Counted from the first letter of the stretch, positions 1-10,473 are shown. The stretch is 64,000 bases of DNA from Cyanobium sp. CACIAM 14 (GCA_000708525.1 JMRP01000003.1:1-64000), one strand, 5' to 3'. Notes: a model not told the origin generated them from the letters alone. Translations and numbers: made by a program.

Positions 1-1160
1 CGGGAATGCTGCTGCTGTGGCCGGCCTGGCTCCACGATGTGGGGTTCCAGCTGAGCGCCGCCGCCACTGCCGGGCTGGTGCTCACGGCGCGACCCCTGGA
101 GCAGGCTCTTGCCGCTCGCCTTCCGGGCGACACCGCCGGCTGGTGGCAGGGCTGGCTGGCGCCCGCCCTGGCGGTGCCGGTGGCGGCCAGCCTCTGGACC
201 CTGCCGCTGCAGCTGCTCCACTTCGGGACCGTCCCCGTGTATGCGGTGCCGGCCAATCTGCTGGCGGCTCCCCTGCTCACGCCCCTCACCCTCGGAGCGA
301 TGGCCCTGGCCGCCGTGGCTCTGCTGACGCCACCGCTGCTGCCGGCGCTGCTGCTGCCGCTGGCCTGGCTGGCGGAGCTGCTGCGCCAGCTGGCCCAGGC
401 CTTCGCGGATCTGCCCATGGCCCAGTGGCAGAGCGGAAGGCCGCTGCCGGGGCTGGTGCTGGCCTTCGCGCTGGCCCTTCTGGGCCTGGTGCTGCCCGGG
501 CTGGACCGGCGCCGGCGGCTGCTGGCGGCCGGTCTCGGCGCCGGGGTGCTGGCGCTCCATCTGCTCCTGCTCAGCGGCGACCAGCTGCTGCTGGTGCATC
601 AGGCCGGGACTGGTGCCGGCCGGGATCTGCTGCTGGCGCGGCACCGGGGCCGGGCGGCTCTGGTCAGCACCCGTGCCGACGGTTTCAGCTGCCGCCAGGC
701 CGGTCAGCTGGCCCAGGGGCTGGGGCTGGTGCGCTTCGACTGGGCCCTGCTGCTGGATCCGGTGGCCACCGCCGACCCCGGCTGCTGGCAGCGTCAGGCC
801 GGCCGGGTGGTGGCTTACGGCGATGGCGGCGCTCCGCTGGCCATGGGGCAGCGCCTGGCCAGTCCGGGGCTGGCAGTGGAGGCTCTGGCGATGGACAGCC
901 ACGCCCTGCGGCTGCACCTGGGGCCGCTGCGCTGGCTGCTGCTGCCGGACCGCCAGTCGCTGGCCACCTGGCGATCCCTGACGGGGCACCGAGGCGACGA
1001 TGGGCTGTGGCTGGGGTTCCCGCCCCGGCCGGGCGAACGCCGCGCCCTGCTGGCCCACGGGCCTGGGCGGGTGTGGCTCAGCGGCGCCCCGGCCGCTTCG
1101 GCTCCCCTGCCGGCGGGGTGGCGGGCCAGCGGGGCGAGCGGCGCGCTGGCCGCTCCGTAA
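1..1160 (+). CDS. comEC: ComEC/Rec2-family competence protein, C-terminal part (5' end outside window)
   Basis: Partial gene, open from the left edge; the remaining 385 or so residues are the C-terminal part of a ComEC-type DNA-uptake channel of the inner membrane. The start of the visible part carries the family motif HDVGFQLSAAATAGLV, followed by several Leu/Ala-rich membrane segments to about residue 190. The C-terminal 190 residues form a soluble region, and I see no HxHxD metallo-beta-lactamase motif in it, so this is probably the non-catalytic form. ComEC carries single-stranded DNA into the cytoplasm during natural transformation. The gene ends 24 bases before a tRNA-Ser gene. The family call is firm from the motif; the missing N-terminus cannot be judged. 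Confidence 0.85.
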   Translation, partial: GMLLLWPAWLHDVGFQLSAAATAGLVLTARPLEQALAARLPGDTAGWWQGWLAPALAVPVAASLWTLPLQLLHFGTVPVYAVPANLLAAPLLTPLTLGAMALAAVALLTPPLLPALLLPLAWLAELLRQLAQAFADLPMAQWQSGRPLPGLVLAFALALLGLVLPGLDRRRRLLAAGLGAGVLALHLLLLSGDQLLLVHQAGTGAGRDLLLARHRGRAALVSTRADGFSCRQAGQLAQGLGLVRFDWALLLDPVATADPGCWQRQAGRVVAYGDGGAPLAMGQRLASPGLAVEALAMDSHALRLHLGPLRWLLLPDRQSLATWRSLTGHRGDDGLWLGFPPRPGERRALLAHGPGRVWLSGAPAASAPLPAGWRASGASGALAAP

Positions 1161-1184
1161 AGTGATCGCCGGTCGCAAGGCCGT

Positions 1185-1269
1185 GGAGAGGTGGCTGAGT
1201 GGTCGAAAGCGAACGACTCGAAATCGTTTGAAGGGCAACCTTCCGTGGGTTCGAATCCCACCCTCTCCG
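1185..1269 (+). tRNA. tRNA-Ser (anticodon CGA)
   Basis: The sequence folds as a class II tRNA. The acceptor GGAGAGG (1185-1191) pairs with CCTCTCC (1262-1268), with discriminator G at 1269. The anticodon stem AACGA/TCGTT encloses loop CTCGAAA, giving anticodon CGA for codon UCG. A long variable arm and a T arm with TTCGAAT are present. CCA is not encoded. Confidence 0.95.
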
Positions 1270-1308
1270 TTTCCCCCTCGGTGTCCCCGCTCATCCCTCC
1301 TGTCGGGA

Positions 1309-1551
1309 TCAGGAGTGGAACAGCAGCACCAGACCCGACTTCACCTGGTGGAACTCCCGTTCCTCGCGGCTGAGATCCAGACCCACCTGGAGGCCCTCCT
1401 TGAGGGCGACATCGAAGGGAGGGGGCGTGGGAGGCGCTCCGTCGCACCAGAGTGCGGCGATGCCGACCGGTGTGGCGTGCCAGCGGAAGTTGGGCGTGGA
1501 GCCGATCGAGGGCTCCTGCAGGGCATCTTCGAGAAGCTCTCGGATCGCCAT
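1309..1551 (-). CDS. Conserved-looking hypothetical protein, 80 aa
   Basis: I do not recognise the family. It is an 80-residue soluble protein beginning MAIRELLEDALQEPSIGSTP, with an ATG start and no membrane segment, signal peptide or cysteine cluster. It ends in a hydrophobic VLLFHS tail. It fills the space between tRNA-Ser and the divergently transcribed glycosyltransferase and does not overlap either. The rival reading frames here are Arg/Pro-rich shadows, while this one has ordinary protein composition, which is the main reason to believe it. Its divergent position leaves about 107 bases for promoters of both it and the glycosyltransferase. Confidence 0.55.
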   Translation of the reverse strand: MAIRELLEDALQEPSIGSTPNFRWHATPVGIAALWCDGAPPTPPPFDVALKEGLQVGLDLSREEREFHQVKSGLVLLFHS

Positions 1552-1658
1552 CGTGTCCCGGCGCTTGCCATCCCATGGGTCGCCTTAGCTTCGGCAGAGA
1601 GCTCCGCCAGGGCAATCGGCTGAGAGTTTTCGTGATACAGCCGCCTACGGTGCCTGCC

Positions 1659-2852
1659 ATGGCGGCCCTCCCCAGCCCGATCGCTCTGGTCCACGAGTGG
1701 TTCACGCCCCGCTCCGTGGGTGGAGCCGAGCAGGTGGTGCAGGAACTGGACCGGCTGCTGGTCACGACGGGGGTGCCGCCCGATCTCTACGCCCTGGTCG
1801 ACGGGGAGAGCCGCCGAGCCGGCAGCTGGCTGGCCGGCAGGACCATCCGCACCAGCTTCATCCAGCGCCTTCCCTGGGGGGTGAGCCATGTGCAGCAGTA
1901 CCTGCCGCTGCTCCCCCTGGCGATCGAGCAGCTGGACGTCTCCGGCCACCCCCTGGTGATCAGCAGCAGCCATCTGGTGGCCAAGGGGGTTCTGACCGGT
2001 CCGGATCAGCTGCACGTCAGCTACGTGCACACGCCGGTCCGCTACGCCTGGGACCAGATGCACACCTACCTGGTCCGGTCCGCCCTGGCCCGCGGGCCTC
2101 TCGGCCCCCTGGTGCGGCTGCAGCTGCACCAGCTGCGCCAGTGGGATGTGGTGAGCAGCACCCGGGTGGATGCCCTGGTGGCCAATTCCCGCTTCACCGC
2201 CCGCCGGATCCGCTCGTTCTGGCGCCGCCAGGCCCATGTGATCCACCCTCCCGTGGCGGTGGAGAGGTTCCGCTGGGACCAGCCCCGCGACGCGGTGTAC
2301 GTGAGCCTCTGCCGGCTCGTGCCGAACAAGCGGGTGGACGTGGTGGTGGAGGCGTTCAACCGCACCGGTCTGCCGCTGGTGGTGCTCGGGGATGGACCGG
2401 AGCGGCGCCGGCTGGAGGCGATGGCCGGGCCCGCCATCCGCTTCCTCGGCCGCCTGCCGGACCGGGAGGCGGCTGCCTGGCTGGAGAGGGCGCGGGCCTT
2501 CGTGTATGCGGGTCTGGAGGATTTCGGCATCGCGCCGGTGGAGGCGATGGCGGCCGGCGCTCCGGTGATCGCCTTCGGGCAGGGCGGGATCCTCGACAGT
2601 GTGCGCTGTCTGGAGGCGGGGGAGGCGGAGCCCACCGGGCTGCTGTTCCCCCAGCAGAGCGCCGCCAGCCTGGCGGCGGCCCTGGAGCATTTCGAGGCGG
2701 GCCGGCTGTGGCGATCGCTCCCGGCGGAGGGTCAGCGCCGCTGGGCGGAGCAGTTCGCTCCGCAGCTCTTCCGCCGGCGTATGGGCCTGCTGCTGGAGCG
2801 CCTCTGGGATCAGCACCGGCGGCGGCTCCGCCGACCTGTGCCTCTGGCATGA
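1659..2852 (+). CDS. Glycosyltransferase family 4 protein
   Basis: A 397-residue GT-B glycosyltransferase of family 4 that transfers a nucleotide-activated sugar, likely onto a lipid-linked or exopolysaccharide intermediate at the cytoplasmic membrane face. The N-terminal half has VHEWFTP followed by GGAEQV, the usual acceptor-side glycine motif. The C-terminal half has SLCRLVPNKRVDVVVEAF, GDGPERRRLE and, near residue 287, EDFGIAPVEAMAAG, the E-x7-E nucleotide-sugar site. The ATG at 1659 is chosen because upstream in-frame residues are Arg-rich and not protein-like, and homologous proteins start close to the VHEWF strand. The next gene in the same direction is a polyprenyl-phosphate sugar transferase 56 bases on, so both probably serve surface polysaccharide assembly. 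The exact sugar cannot be told. Confidence 0.85.
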   Translation: MAALPSPIALVHEWFTPRSVGGAEQVVQELDRLLVTTGVPPDLYALVDGESRRAGSWLAGRTIRTSFIQRLPWGVSHVQQYLPLLPLAIEQLDVSGHPLVISSSHLVAKGVLTGPDQLHVSYVHTPVRYAWDQMHTYLVRSALARGPLGPLVRLQLHQLRQWDVVSSTRVDALVANSRFTARRIRSFWRRQAHVIHPPVAVERFRWDQPRDAVYVSLCRLVPNKRVDVVVEAFNRTGLPLVVLGDGPERRRLEAMAGPAIRFLGRLPDREAAAWLERARAFVYAGLEDFGIAPVEAMAAGAPVIAFGQGGILDSVRCLEAGEAEPTGLLFPQQSAASLAAALEHFEAGRLWRSLPAEGQRRWAEQFAPQLFRRRMGLLLERLWDQHRRRLRRPVPLA

Positions 2853-2908
2853 GTGGCCCTCGCGCCTACGGCTGTGCCCTTCGGCGTTCTTAACTTCGGC
2901 CCATCGAT

Positions 2909-3634
2909 GTGGCTCCCATGCTCTCTTCCATAGGGACCCCCTACGCCTCCTCCCAGCTTCTGAGGGCTCCGGCGCAGGTGCTCTCCGCAGAAGAGCTGAT
3001 CGCCGGCCAGTCGAAGCGAGGCCGGGTCATCAAACGCAGCGGCGACATCGTCTTCTCGCTGGCGGTGCTCACCCTGGGCTCGCCCGTCTTCCTGATGCTA
3101 GCTCTGCTGGTGAAGCTCACGTCACGGGGGCCCATCTTCTATGTACAGCAGCGGGTGGGCAGGGACTACCGCAGTTTCGGTTGCATCAAATTCCGCACGA
3201 TGCGGCGTGATGCCGATCGCCTACTCTCCAAGATCCTGGCCGAATCCCCCGACCTCGACGAGGAGTTCCGCAACGATTACAAGCTCAAGAACGACCCGCG
3301 CGTCACCAGGCTCGGCAAGTTCCTGCGTCGCTCCAGCCTGGACGAACTGCCCCAGTTCCTCAATGTGCTCCGCGGCGAGATGAGCGTCGTCGGACCTCGC
3401 CCGATCGTCCGCAGCGAGCTGCCCCGCTACGGCTCACGGATGGATGAGGTGCTGGCCGTGCGCCCCGGTCTCACCGGCCTCTGGCAGGTGTCCGGTCGCA
3501 ACAACCTCAGCTACCCCGAACGTGTTCGGCTGGACGTGCGTTACGCCCGCCGCCGCAGCTTCCTGATGGATCTGCGCATCATCGTGCGCACCATCGGCGT
3601 GATCCTCGATCCCCGCGACCGCGGCGCCTACTGA
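2909..3634 (+). CDS. Undecaprenyl-phosphate sugar phosphotransferase (bacterial sugar transferase family)
   Basis: A 241-residue initiating enzyme that moves a sugar-1-phosphate from a UDP-sugar to undecaprenyl phosphate, the first step of exopolysaccharide or O-antigen building. One membrane segment lies near residues 47-70 (IVFSLAVLTLGSPVFLMLAL). The family signatures follow: GPIFYVQQRVGRD, the KFRTM motif, LPQFLNVLRGEMSVVGPRP and RPGLTGLWQVSGRN. It is the short form, without the four extra N-terminal helices of WbaP or WcaJ. It sits downstream of a GT4 gene. The sugar (glucose, galactose or another) is not visible from sequence. It ends 30 bases from the convergent cbiB. Confidence 0.9.
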   Translation: MAPMLSSIGTPYASSQLLRAPAQVLSAEELIAGQSKRGRVIKRSGDIVFSLAVLTLGSPVFLMLALLVKLTSRGPIFYVQQRVGRDYRSFGCIKFRTMRRDADRLLSKILAESPDLDEEFRNDYKLKNDPRVTRLGKFLRRSSLDELPQFLNVLRGEMSVVGPRPIVRSELPRYGSRMDEVLAVRPGLTGLWQVSGRNNLSYPERVRLDVRYARRRSFLMDLRIIVRTIGVILDPRDRGAY

Positions 3635-3664
3635 CGGATCGTTCGCCCGGCCAGAAGGCCCTGC

Positions 3665-4660
3665 TCAGCGCCCGCTCAGCCATTCCAGGGTTCCGAGGCC
3701 AGGCAGCAACGCCAGCAGCCAGAGCAGCTCGAGGCGATCCCCCAGCACCAGGATCCTCTCCACCCCTGGCACATCGGGGGGGCGGCCGGCGGCGCCCACG
3801 ATCGGTTTGACACGGACGCCCTCGGGGTAGCGGTTGGCGCCCCCCAGTCGGACCCCCGCCGCGTGGGCGAAGGCCGCTTCCGACACCCCGGCGTTGGGGG
3901 AGGCATCGGCGGCGCCATCGCGCAGGGCTGCCAGGAACAGCCGGCGCGTCCGCCCCGGATGTCCCGCCGCCAGGGGCAGCGTGAGGGCCACCAGCCGGGC
4001 CGGCAGCCAGGTGAGCAGATCGTCGAGGCGGGCACCGGCGGTGCCCAGCCAGCGCAGCCGTCCCCGGCGGTAGCCCAGCATCGAATCGAGGGTGCTGGCC
4101 GCCTTGAAGCCCCAGGCCAGGGCCAGGGGGCCGGGCAGCCGGGGATCCAGCTGGTGCATCACCGCCCCCACCGACATCCAGAACAGGGGGGCGAACAGGC
4201 CATCGACGGCGTTCTCGGCCGCGGTTTCGGCGGCGGCCCGCAGGATTTCCTCACGGGGCAGCCTGCTCACCTGGCGGCCCACGATCCAGGCAAGTCGCTC
4301 CCTGGCCTGGGACAGATCGGGCAGAGCCTGCAACACAGCCCGCACCGCCCGGCCCAGGCTGCCGCCCGCCAGGGCGCTGGCCAGGCCGAGCACCAGCAGC
4401 GGGGTTCCCAGGGCGGGGGCGTGCCAGGCCAGCAGTTCGAGGCCCCAGCCGGCCATGCCGCTGGCCCCCACCACCGCGAGGGTGAGGAGCAGGCCGCCCA
4501 GCCGCAGCCGCCAGGGGCTGTCGCCCGCCCAGGCCTCCGCCAGCCGCTGCAGAGCAGCGATGGCCAGGCCCATCACCTGCACCGGGTGGAGACACCAGCG
4601 CGGATCCCCCACCAGCCGGTCAAGGGCGCAGGCGAGCAGCAGGAGCAGGGCGAGGGTCAC
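3665..4660 (-). CDS. cbiB: Adenosylcobinamide-phosphate synthase CbiB/CobD
   Basis: A 331-residue integral membrane enzyme that joins adenosylcobyric acid and the aminopropanol (phosphate) arm in cobalamin synthesis. The N-terminus has the hallmark ALDRLVGDPRWCLHPVQVMG, and AAETAAENAVDGLFAPLFW lies near residue 140-160, followed by FKAASTLDSMLGYR and PNAGVSEAAFAHAAGVRLGG. All are typical of CbiB. Four to five hydrophobic segments are visible. The start is a GTG at 4660, directly before the first membrane helix. It lies 54 bases downstream of ilvC on the same strand, in a run with clpR, clpP and ilvC that I recall from other cyanobacteria. No cobalamin riboswitch fits in the short gap upstream. 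Confidence 0.93.
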   Translation of the reverse strand: MTLALLLLLACALDRLVGDPRWCLHPVQVMGLAIAALQRLAEAWAGDSPWRLRLGGLLLTLAVVGASGMAGWGLELLAWHAPALGTPLLVLGLASALAGGSLGRAVRAVLQALPDLSQARERLAWIVGRQVSRLPREEILRAAAETAAENAVDGLFAPLFWMSVGAVMHQLDPRLPGPLALAWGFKAASTLDSMLGYRRGRLRWLGTAGARLDDLLTWLPARLVALTLPLAAGHPGRTRRLFLAALRDGAADASPNAGVSEAAFAHAAGVRLGGANRYPEGVRVKPIVGAAGRPPDVPGVERILVLGDRLELLWLLALLPGLGTLEWLSGR

Positions 4661-4714
4661 CGGAGGCGGTGCCCCAGGCGAGGGTCGCCAGAGGGCCCCG
4701 CATGGGCGAGAGGC

Positions 4715-5794
<1,080 letters not shown>

Positions 5795-5811
5795 TCAGCT
5801 GGGAGCCAGGC

Positions 5812-6423
5812 TCAGCCTCCCGAGGCTTCCGAGGGGTGGGCGATCACCCGGTCGATCAGGCCGTACTCCTTCGCTTCCTCGGCGCTGAGGAAGTAATCCC
5901 GGTCGGTGTCCTTGGTCACCTTCTCGAGGGGCTGGCCGCACATCTCGGCCAGGGACCTGTTGAGCATGTCCTTGATGCGAAGGATCTCCCTCGCCTCGAT
6001 CTCGATGTCGCTGGCCTGGCGCTGGCTGGTGCCCCCCAGGGGCTGGTGGATCATGATCCGGCTGTGGGGGAGGGCCAGGCGCTTGCCCTTCGTGCCGGCG
6101 GCCAGCAGGAAGGCCCCCATGGAGGCCGCCAGGCCCACGCAGATCGTCACCACGTCGGACTTGACATACTGCATGGTGTCGTAGATCGCCAGGCCGGCGG
6201 TCACCGAACCGCCCGGCGAATTGATGTAGAGATAGATGGGTTTGGAGCTGTCCTCCGAGTCGAGGTAGAGCATCTGGGCCACCAGGCTGTTGGCGATCCC
6301 ATCGGTCACCTCCTGACCGAGGAAGAGGATGCGCTCCACCCCGAGGCGGGTGTAGATGTCGACCCAGCGCTCGTACTGGCTGCCGGGGAGGCGATAGGGA
6401 ACGCTGGGGGTGCCGATGGGCAT
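5812..6423 (-). CDS. clpP: ATP-dependent Clp protease proteolytic subunit (active ClpP, ClpP3 type)
   Basis: A 203-residue serine protease subunit of the Clp barrel. The active Ser is about residue 101 in GLAASMGAF and the His about residue 126 in [10 protein letters not shown]. The acidic residue lies in DTDRD near residue 172-176, so the triad is complete. The oxyanion and handle motifs [19 protein letters not shown] are present. It is 64 bases downstream of clpR, the inactive paralogue. In cyanobacteria ClpP3 and ClpR form one mixed core that works with ClpC and is essential in Synechococcus elongatus. The ClpP3 label rests on this pairing, which is established for the lineage, and not on a phylogeny made here. 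Confidence 0.95.
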   Translation of the reverse strand: MPIGTPSVPYRLPGSQYERWVDIYTRLGVERILFLGQEVTDGIANSLVAQMLYLDSEDSSKPIYLYINSPGGSVTAGLAIYDTMQYVKSDVVTICVGLAASMGAFLLAAGTKGKRLALPHSRIMIHQPLGGTSQRQASDIEIEAREILRIKDMLNRSLAEMCGQPLEKVTKDTDRDYFLSAEEAKEYGLIDRVIAHPSEASGG

Positions 6424-6487
6424 GGTGGGAAGGCTCTCGTTCGGAGCCGGGAGGAAGAGGGGATGGAGGGAGGAAACGCGGCGGGGA

Positions 6488-7159
6488 TCAGCCCACCACG
6501 GCCGGGGCCGCCAGATCCTTGCGGCTGCTCAGGACCCGGTCGATGAGCCCGTAGTCCTTGGCCTCCTCGGCGGTGAGGTAGGTCATCCGATCGGAATCGC
6601 GGGACAGCTCCTCCACCGACTTGCCGGTGTTCTCGGAGAGGATCTGCAGCATCGTCCGCTTGTTCTGGAGCACCTCCCGGGCCCGGATCTGGATGTCACT
6701 GGCCTGGCCGCGGGCCCCGGAACGGGGCTGGTGCAGCACGATCGAGGCATGGGGCAGGGCCGCCCGCTGGCCCTTGGTGCCGGCGGAGAGGATCATGGCG
6801 GCGGTGCCCATCGCCTGGCCGATGCAGATGGTGTGCACCGGCGGCTTGACATAGCGGAGCGTGTCGCAGATGGCGAAGGCTTCGGTCTCGTAGCCGATGG
6901 CGTCGCCCGAGTACCAGCTGGTGCCGGTGGAGTTGATGTAGAAGAAGATCGGCTTCTCCGGATTGTCGAATTCCAGGTAAAGCAGCTGGGCGATGATCAG
7001 CTCGGTCACGTCGATGCCCATCTGCCGCTTGGCGTCATCGTCGGAGAAGAGGGGCAGCCCCAGGTAGACGATGCGCTCCTTGAGCAGCAGGGACGGCAGG
7101 TCCGGCGGCGGCGTGCGCATCACCGCGGAATCGCCGTAGTAGGGGGCCGACACCGTCAT
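6488..7159 (-). CDS. clpR: ClpR, catalytically inactive Clp protease subunit
   Basis: A 223-residue ClpP homologue whose nucleophile is lost. Where ClpP has GLAASMGAF, this protein has GQAMGTAAM, putting glycine at the Ser position, while the His motif survives as IVLHQPRSG. The substrate-handle motif is also altered, to [22 protein letters not shown], with the insertion typical of ClpR. It probably forms one heptameric ring with ClpP3 encoded just downstream, modulating rather than cutting. It is the first of the two clp genes; the PIN/TRAM gene ends 31 bases upstream on the same strand. The assignment is firm because both the missing Ser and the gene order match the cyanobacterial ClpR. Confidence 0.94.
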   Translation of the reverse strand: MTVSAPYYGDSAVMRTPPPDLPSLLLKERIVYLGLPLFSDDDAKRQMGIDVTELIIAQLLYLEFDNPEKPIFFYINSTGTSWYSGDAIGYETEAFAICDTLRYVKPPVHTICIGQAMGTAAMILSAGTKGQRAALPHASIVLHQPRSGARGQASDIQIRAREVLQNKRTMLQILSENTGKSVEELSRDSDRMTYLTAEEAKDYGLIDRVLSSRKDLAAPAVVG

Positions 7160-7190
7160 CCGCGCTCACCATCAGGCATGGGGCAGGAGC

Positions 7191-8354
7191 CTAGCCGGGG
7201 CCGGGAGGCTGGTGCTCCCGAACGGCGACGGGTTTCCCCCCCTGCTTGTCGTGGCCCTTGCCGTTGCCGCGCTCGCCCTGGCGGCCGCCGTGACGGTCGC
7301 AGCGGGCGAACACCATCCGGCCGGTGGGGGTCTGGAGGGCGCCGGTGACGGTCACCGGCAGCCGCTCGCCGATGCGCTGGCCGGCATCCTCCACCACCAC
7401 CATGGTGCCGTCCTCCAGGTAGCCCACCCCCTGGTCGGCCTCCTTGCCTTCCCGGACGATCTTCAGCTGAAGCCCGTCACCGGGCTGCACCTCGGGCCGC
7501 AGGGCGATCACCAGCTCGCTGAGGTTCATCACCCGCAGCTCCTGCACCTGGGCCACCTGGGCCAGGTTGTAGTCGGCGGTGAGCAGGGTCCCGCCGGTGT
7601 CGGCGGTGAGCTTGAGCAGCTTCTCGTCGGCACCGTTGCCGCTGTAGCGGGTGCTGTTGACCACCAGCCGACGGCCGTAGGTCTCCCGCAGGTCGGTGAG
7701 CAGCTTCAATCCCCGGCGGCCCTTGGCCCGCTTCTCGGCGTTGCCGGAGTCGGCCAGGGCCTGGAGCTCGTCGATCACGGCCTGGGCGACGATCACCTGG
7801 CCCTCCAGCAGCCCGGAGGCCAGCAGGCCGCGGATGCGGCCGTCGATGATCACGCTGGTGTCCAGGATCTTGGCGCTGGCCGGCAGCAGCACCCCCTCGG
7901 CCACCAGCAGGGCCTCGGTGCTGGCCGGGTTGAACAGGCGCAACAGGGTACGGCCGTGCACTTCGGCCAGGTTGTACCCCAGCACCCCGAAGAACACGTT
8001 GCTGAGCACCGCCGCCAGCGGCTTGATCAGCACCACCTCCCAGGGCAGGGGCAGCAGCAGGATCGGTGCCAGCAGCAGATTGGCCACCAGCAGTCCGAGG
8101 ATCAGCCCCACCGCCCGGCTGACCAGCAGATCGGTGGGCATGCTGCGCACCTGGGCCATCAGCCGCCGGCGCAGCTGCTGGAAGAAGATACCGGCGATCA
8201 GGCCGAAGAAGGCGCCGAAACCGGCCATCACCAGCCGCAGTCCTTCCTGGTTGCTGACCTCGATCAGCAGCTTCTCCGGCAGCAGGTCGACCCCCAGCCA
8301 GCCGGTGGCCGCCCCTGAGACCAGGAACAGCAGCAGGATGAGGGTGTCCACCAT
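7191..8354 (-). CDS. PIN/TRAM domain membrane protein (YacL-like)
   Basis: A 387-residue protein with three parts. The N-terminal 130 residues hold about four membrane segments (LILLLFLVSGAATGWLG, LVMAGFGAFFGLIAG, AVGLILGLLVANLLLAPILL and a fourth). A PIN nuclease-like domain starts at KILDTSVIIDGRIRGLL near residue 163, with acidic residues in DTS, DELQAL and TADYNLAQ. A TRAM RNA-binding domain comes last, with GVGYLEDGTMVVVEDAG. The last 30 residues are a Gly/Arg/His tail. Proteins of this build (Bacillus YacL) are conserved but of unproven role, possibly membrane-linked RNA cleavage or binding. It is transcribed away from hemW, and about 50-90 bases separate the two starts. Confidence 0.85.
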   Translation of the reverse strand: MVDTLILLLFLVSGAATGWLGVDLLPEKLLIEVSNQEGLRLVMAGFGAFFGLIAGIFFQQLRRRLMAQVRSMPTDLLVSRAVGLILGLLVANLLLAPILLLPLPWEVVLIKPLAAVLSNVFFGVLGYNLAEVHGRTLLRLFNPASTEALLVAEGVLLPASAKILDTSVIIDGRIRGLLASGLLEGQVIVAQAVIDELQALADSGNAEKRAKGRRGLKLLTDLRETYGRRLVVNSTRYSGNGADEKLLKLTADTGGTLLTADYNLAQVAQVQELRVMNLSELVIALRPEVQPGDGLQLKIVREGKEADQGVGYLEDGTMVVVEDAGQRIGERLPVTVTGALQTPTGRMVFARCDRHGGRQGERGNGKGHDKQGGKPVAVREHQPPGPG

Positions 8355-8444
8355 GCTTCGAAGTGCCGACGCCTTGGCCGCCCTGCAGGTCAGTAGACCA
8401 GCTTGGCCGATCTTCCGCCGTTTGGCCTCCCGGGATTACCGCCC

Positions 8445-9689
8445 GTGATCGATCCGCGATCCGCCTATGTCCATATCCCCTTCTGTCACCGGCGCTGCTT
8501 CTACTGCGATTTCCCGGTGGTGCCCCTGGGGGACAGGGCCGATGGGAGCACCTCCGGCTCCGTTGCCGCCTACCTGGAGCTGCTGCAGCGGGAGATCGCC
8601 TCCTGCCCAGGAGGGCCGCCGCTGGCGACGGTCTACTTCGGCGGCGGCACCCCTTCGATGCTCACCCCGGTCCAGGTGGAGGGACTGCTGGAGGCCCTGG
8701 GCCACCGCTTCGGCCTCGCCGAGGGGGCGGAGGTGAGCCTGGAGCTGGATCCGGCTAGCTTCGACGAGGCCCGCCTGGCGGGCTACCTCGCTGCAGGCAT
8801 CAACCGGGTGAGCCTGGGTGGGCAGAGCTTCGATGACGGCGTGCTTGCGGATCTGGGGCGCCGCCACCGGGGGGCCGACCTGCGCGAGGCGGCCGGCTGG
8901 CTGCGGCGGGCCCTGCGCCGGGGGGAGCTGGCCAGCTGGAGCCTGGATCTGATCCAGGGGCTGCCGCATCAGAGCGCGGCCCACTGGGACGGCCAGCTCC
9001 GCCAGGCCATCGCCCTGGAGCCCCCCCATCTGTCGGTCTACGACCTGATCGTCGAGCCCGGCACCGTCTTCGAGCGACGCCGCCAGCGGGGCGAGCTGGC
9101 CCTGCCGCCGGAGGATCTGGCCGCCGATCTCATGGAACAGACCTGGGCCCGTCTCACCGCCGCCGGCTACGGGCACTACGAGATCTCCAACTACGCCCTG
9201 CCGGGTCACGCCTCGCGCCACAACCGCGTCTACTGGAGCGGTGCCGGCTGGTGGGGGTTCGGCATGGGGGCCACCAGCGCCCCGCGGGGCCGCCGGAGCA
9301 GCCATCCGCGCACCCGCGCCGCCTACGCCGAGGCCCTCGCAGCGCCGGCCCCGGAAACGGGTCACGCCCCGGAGACGGCAACCACCCCGGAGCCCGGGGG
9401 GATGCCCTTCGATGAGCAGCTGCTGGTGGGTCTGCGCCGGCGGGAGGGGGTGAACCTGCAGCGGCTGGCCCGCCAGCACCATCTGGATCCCTCCCTGCTG
9501 GAGGATTTGCGGCGCCGGCTCGCCGCTTACGAGCAGCGGCAGCTGCTGTGCATCGAGGGCCCCCGCTGGCGCCTGGCGGACCCGGACGGACTGGCCCTCA
9601 GCAATGGGGTGCTGCGGGAGATGCTGGCCTGGTGGCAGGAGCTGGAGCCGCTGTCGCCCCGGACGCCGCGGAGGGCCGCTGCTCCCTGA
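8445..9689 (+). CDS. hemW: Radical SAM HemW-like protein (coproporphyrinogen III oxidase-like)
   Basis: A protein of about 414 residues in the HemN/HemW radical SAM family. The cluster motif is in [14 protein letters not shown], with Cys at about residues 14, 18 and 21. [16 protein letters not shown] and [14 protein letters not shown]-type strands follow, as does the [11 protein letters not shown] motif. HemW proteins bind heme and an Fe-S cluster and act as heme chaperones rather than oxidases, and the shorter cysteine motif region here fits HemW. The start is uncertain: GTG 8445 is preferred, TTG 8403 is possible. A stretch near residue 300-315 is rich in Pro/Glu/Thr and looks like an insertion. 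The 3' end overlaps the convergent panB by 92 bases. Confidence 0.88.
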   Translation: MIDPRSAYVHIPFCHRRCFYCDFPVVPLGDRADGSTSGSVAAYLELLQREIASCPGGPPLATVYFGGGTPSMLTPVQVEGLLEALGHRFGLAEGAEVSLELDPASFDEARLAGYLAAGINRVSLGGQSFDDGVLADLGRRHRGADLREAAGWLRRALRRGELASWSLDLIQGLPHQSAAHWDGQLRQAIALEPPHLSVYDLIVEPGTVFERRRQRGELALPPEDLAADLMEQTWARLTAAGYGHYEISNYALPGHASRHNRVYWSGAGWWGFGMGATSAPRGRRSSHPRTRAAYAEALAAPAPETGHAPETATTPEPGGMPFDEQLLVGLRRREGVNLQRLARQHHLDPSLLEDLRRRLAAYEQRQLLCIEGPRWRLADPDGLALSNGVLREMLAWWQELEPLSPRTPRRAAAP

Positions 9690-10473
9690 CCCAGCGGCCG
9701 AGGGCTTCCACCGCCAGTGCCCGCCCCTGCAGCAGGGGCGGGCTGAAGGGGGGCTGGCGGCTGGTCAGGCCCAGCAGGTCGGCCGTCACCCGCACCTGAC
9801 CGTCGCAGGCCGCTCCCGCGCCGATGCCGATCACCGGGATCGTCAGGCTGGCGCTCAGGTCGATGGCCAGTTCCTCCGGCACATGCTCGAGCACCAGAGC
9901 GAAGCAACCTGCTTCCTGCAGGGCATGGGCCCGGCGCCGCAGCCGCTGCTGGCTGATCGGGTCGCCGGCCTGGCGCCGGTACCCCAGCAGGTGCACCGAC
10001 TGCGGGGTCAGGCCGAGGTGGCCCATCACGGGGATCCCGCTGCGCACCATGCGGTCGATCACCGCCAGGGTCTCGGGTTCGGCGCCCTCCAGCTTGACCG
10101 CCGCCGCGGGGGTTTCCTTCAGCACCCGGCCGGCCGCCGCCACCGCCTCATCGGCGCCGCACTGGTAGGTGAGGAAGGGGAGGTCGCAGATCAGCAGCGG
10201 CGGGTCCTTCAGCGCCGCCGCCGCCAGTCCCCGACCGGCGGCGCGGCAGTGGTGCAGCATCTCCTCGAGGGTGACCGGCAGGGTGGTGGCATGGCCGAGC
10301 ACCACCATGGCCAGGGAGTCGCCCACCAGCACCGCATCCACGCCGGCGGCCGCCACCATGGCCGCAGAGAGCGCATCCCAGGCGGTGAGCACGGTGATCG
10401 GCAGACCCGCCTGCTTGCGCCGTGTCAGATCAGCGGGTCGCAGGGGCACGGCACGGAGGTCGCAGGGGGGCAT
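9598..10473 (-). CDS. panB: 3-methyl-2-oxobutanoate hydroxymethyltransferase
   Basis: A 291-residue TIM-barrel enzyme that adds a hydroxymethyl group from methylene-tetrahydrofolate to 2-oxoisovalerate, the first step to pantothenate. Motifs: [29 protein letters not shown] with the metal-binding Asp, [44 protein letters not shown] and [13 protein letters not shown]. These cover the whole family in order. ATG 10473 is chosen over an upstream TTG/GTG extension because the [11 protein letters not shown] start matches the family. The C-terminus carries an Ala/Pro-rich tail that overlaps the end of hemW by 92 bases. Its promoter region must lie inside the divergent SRP RNA gene. Confidence 0.95.
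   Translation of the reverse strand: MPPCDLRAVPLRPADLTRRKQAGLPITVLTAWDALSAAMVAAAGVDAVLVGDSLAMVVLGHATTLPVTLEEMLHHCRAAGRGLAAAALKDPPLLICDLPFLTYQCGADEAVAAAGRVLKETPAAAVKLEGAEPETLAVIDRMVRSGIPVMGHLGLTPQSVHLLGYRRQAGDPISQQRLRRRAHALQEAGCFALVLEHVPEELAIDLSASLTIPVIGIGAGAACDGQVRVTADLLGLTSRQPPFSPPLLQGRALAVEALGRWVREQRPSAASGATAAPAPATRPASPAAPHC

Noticed and set aside
1297-1315. Hairpin CTCCTG/CAGGAG just after tRNA-Ser
   Set aside because: A 6-bp stem with a 7-base loop but no T-run on either strand, and it overlaps the end of the small minus-strand gene. Too weak to call a terminator.
1341-2816. A 491-residue minus-strand frame over the first glycosyltransferase
   Set aside because: Arg/Gln/His-rich composition and full antisense overlap with a gene that has clear GT4 motifs.
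4661-4714. Cobalamin riboswitch upstream of cbiB
   Set aside because: The gap to ilvC is only 54 bases and holds none of the conserved cobalamin-riboswitch core.
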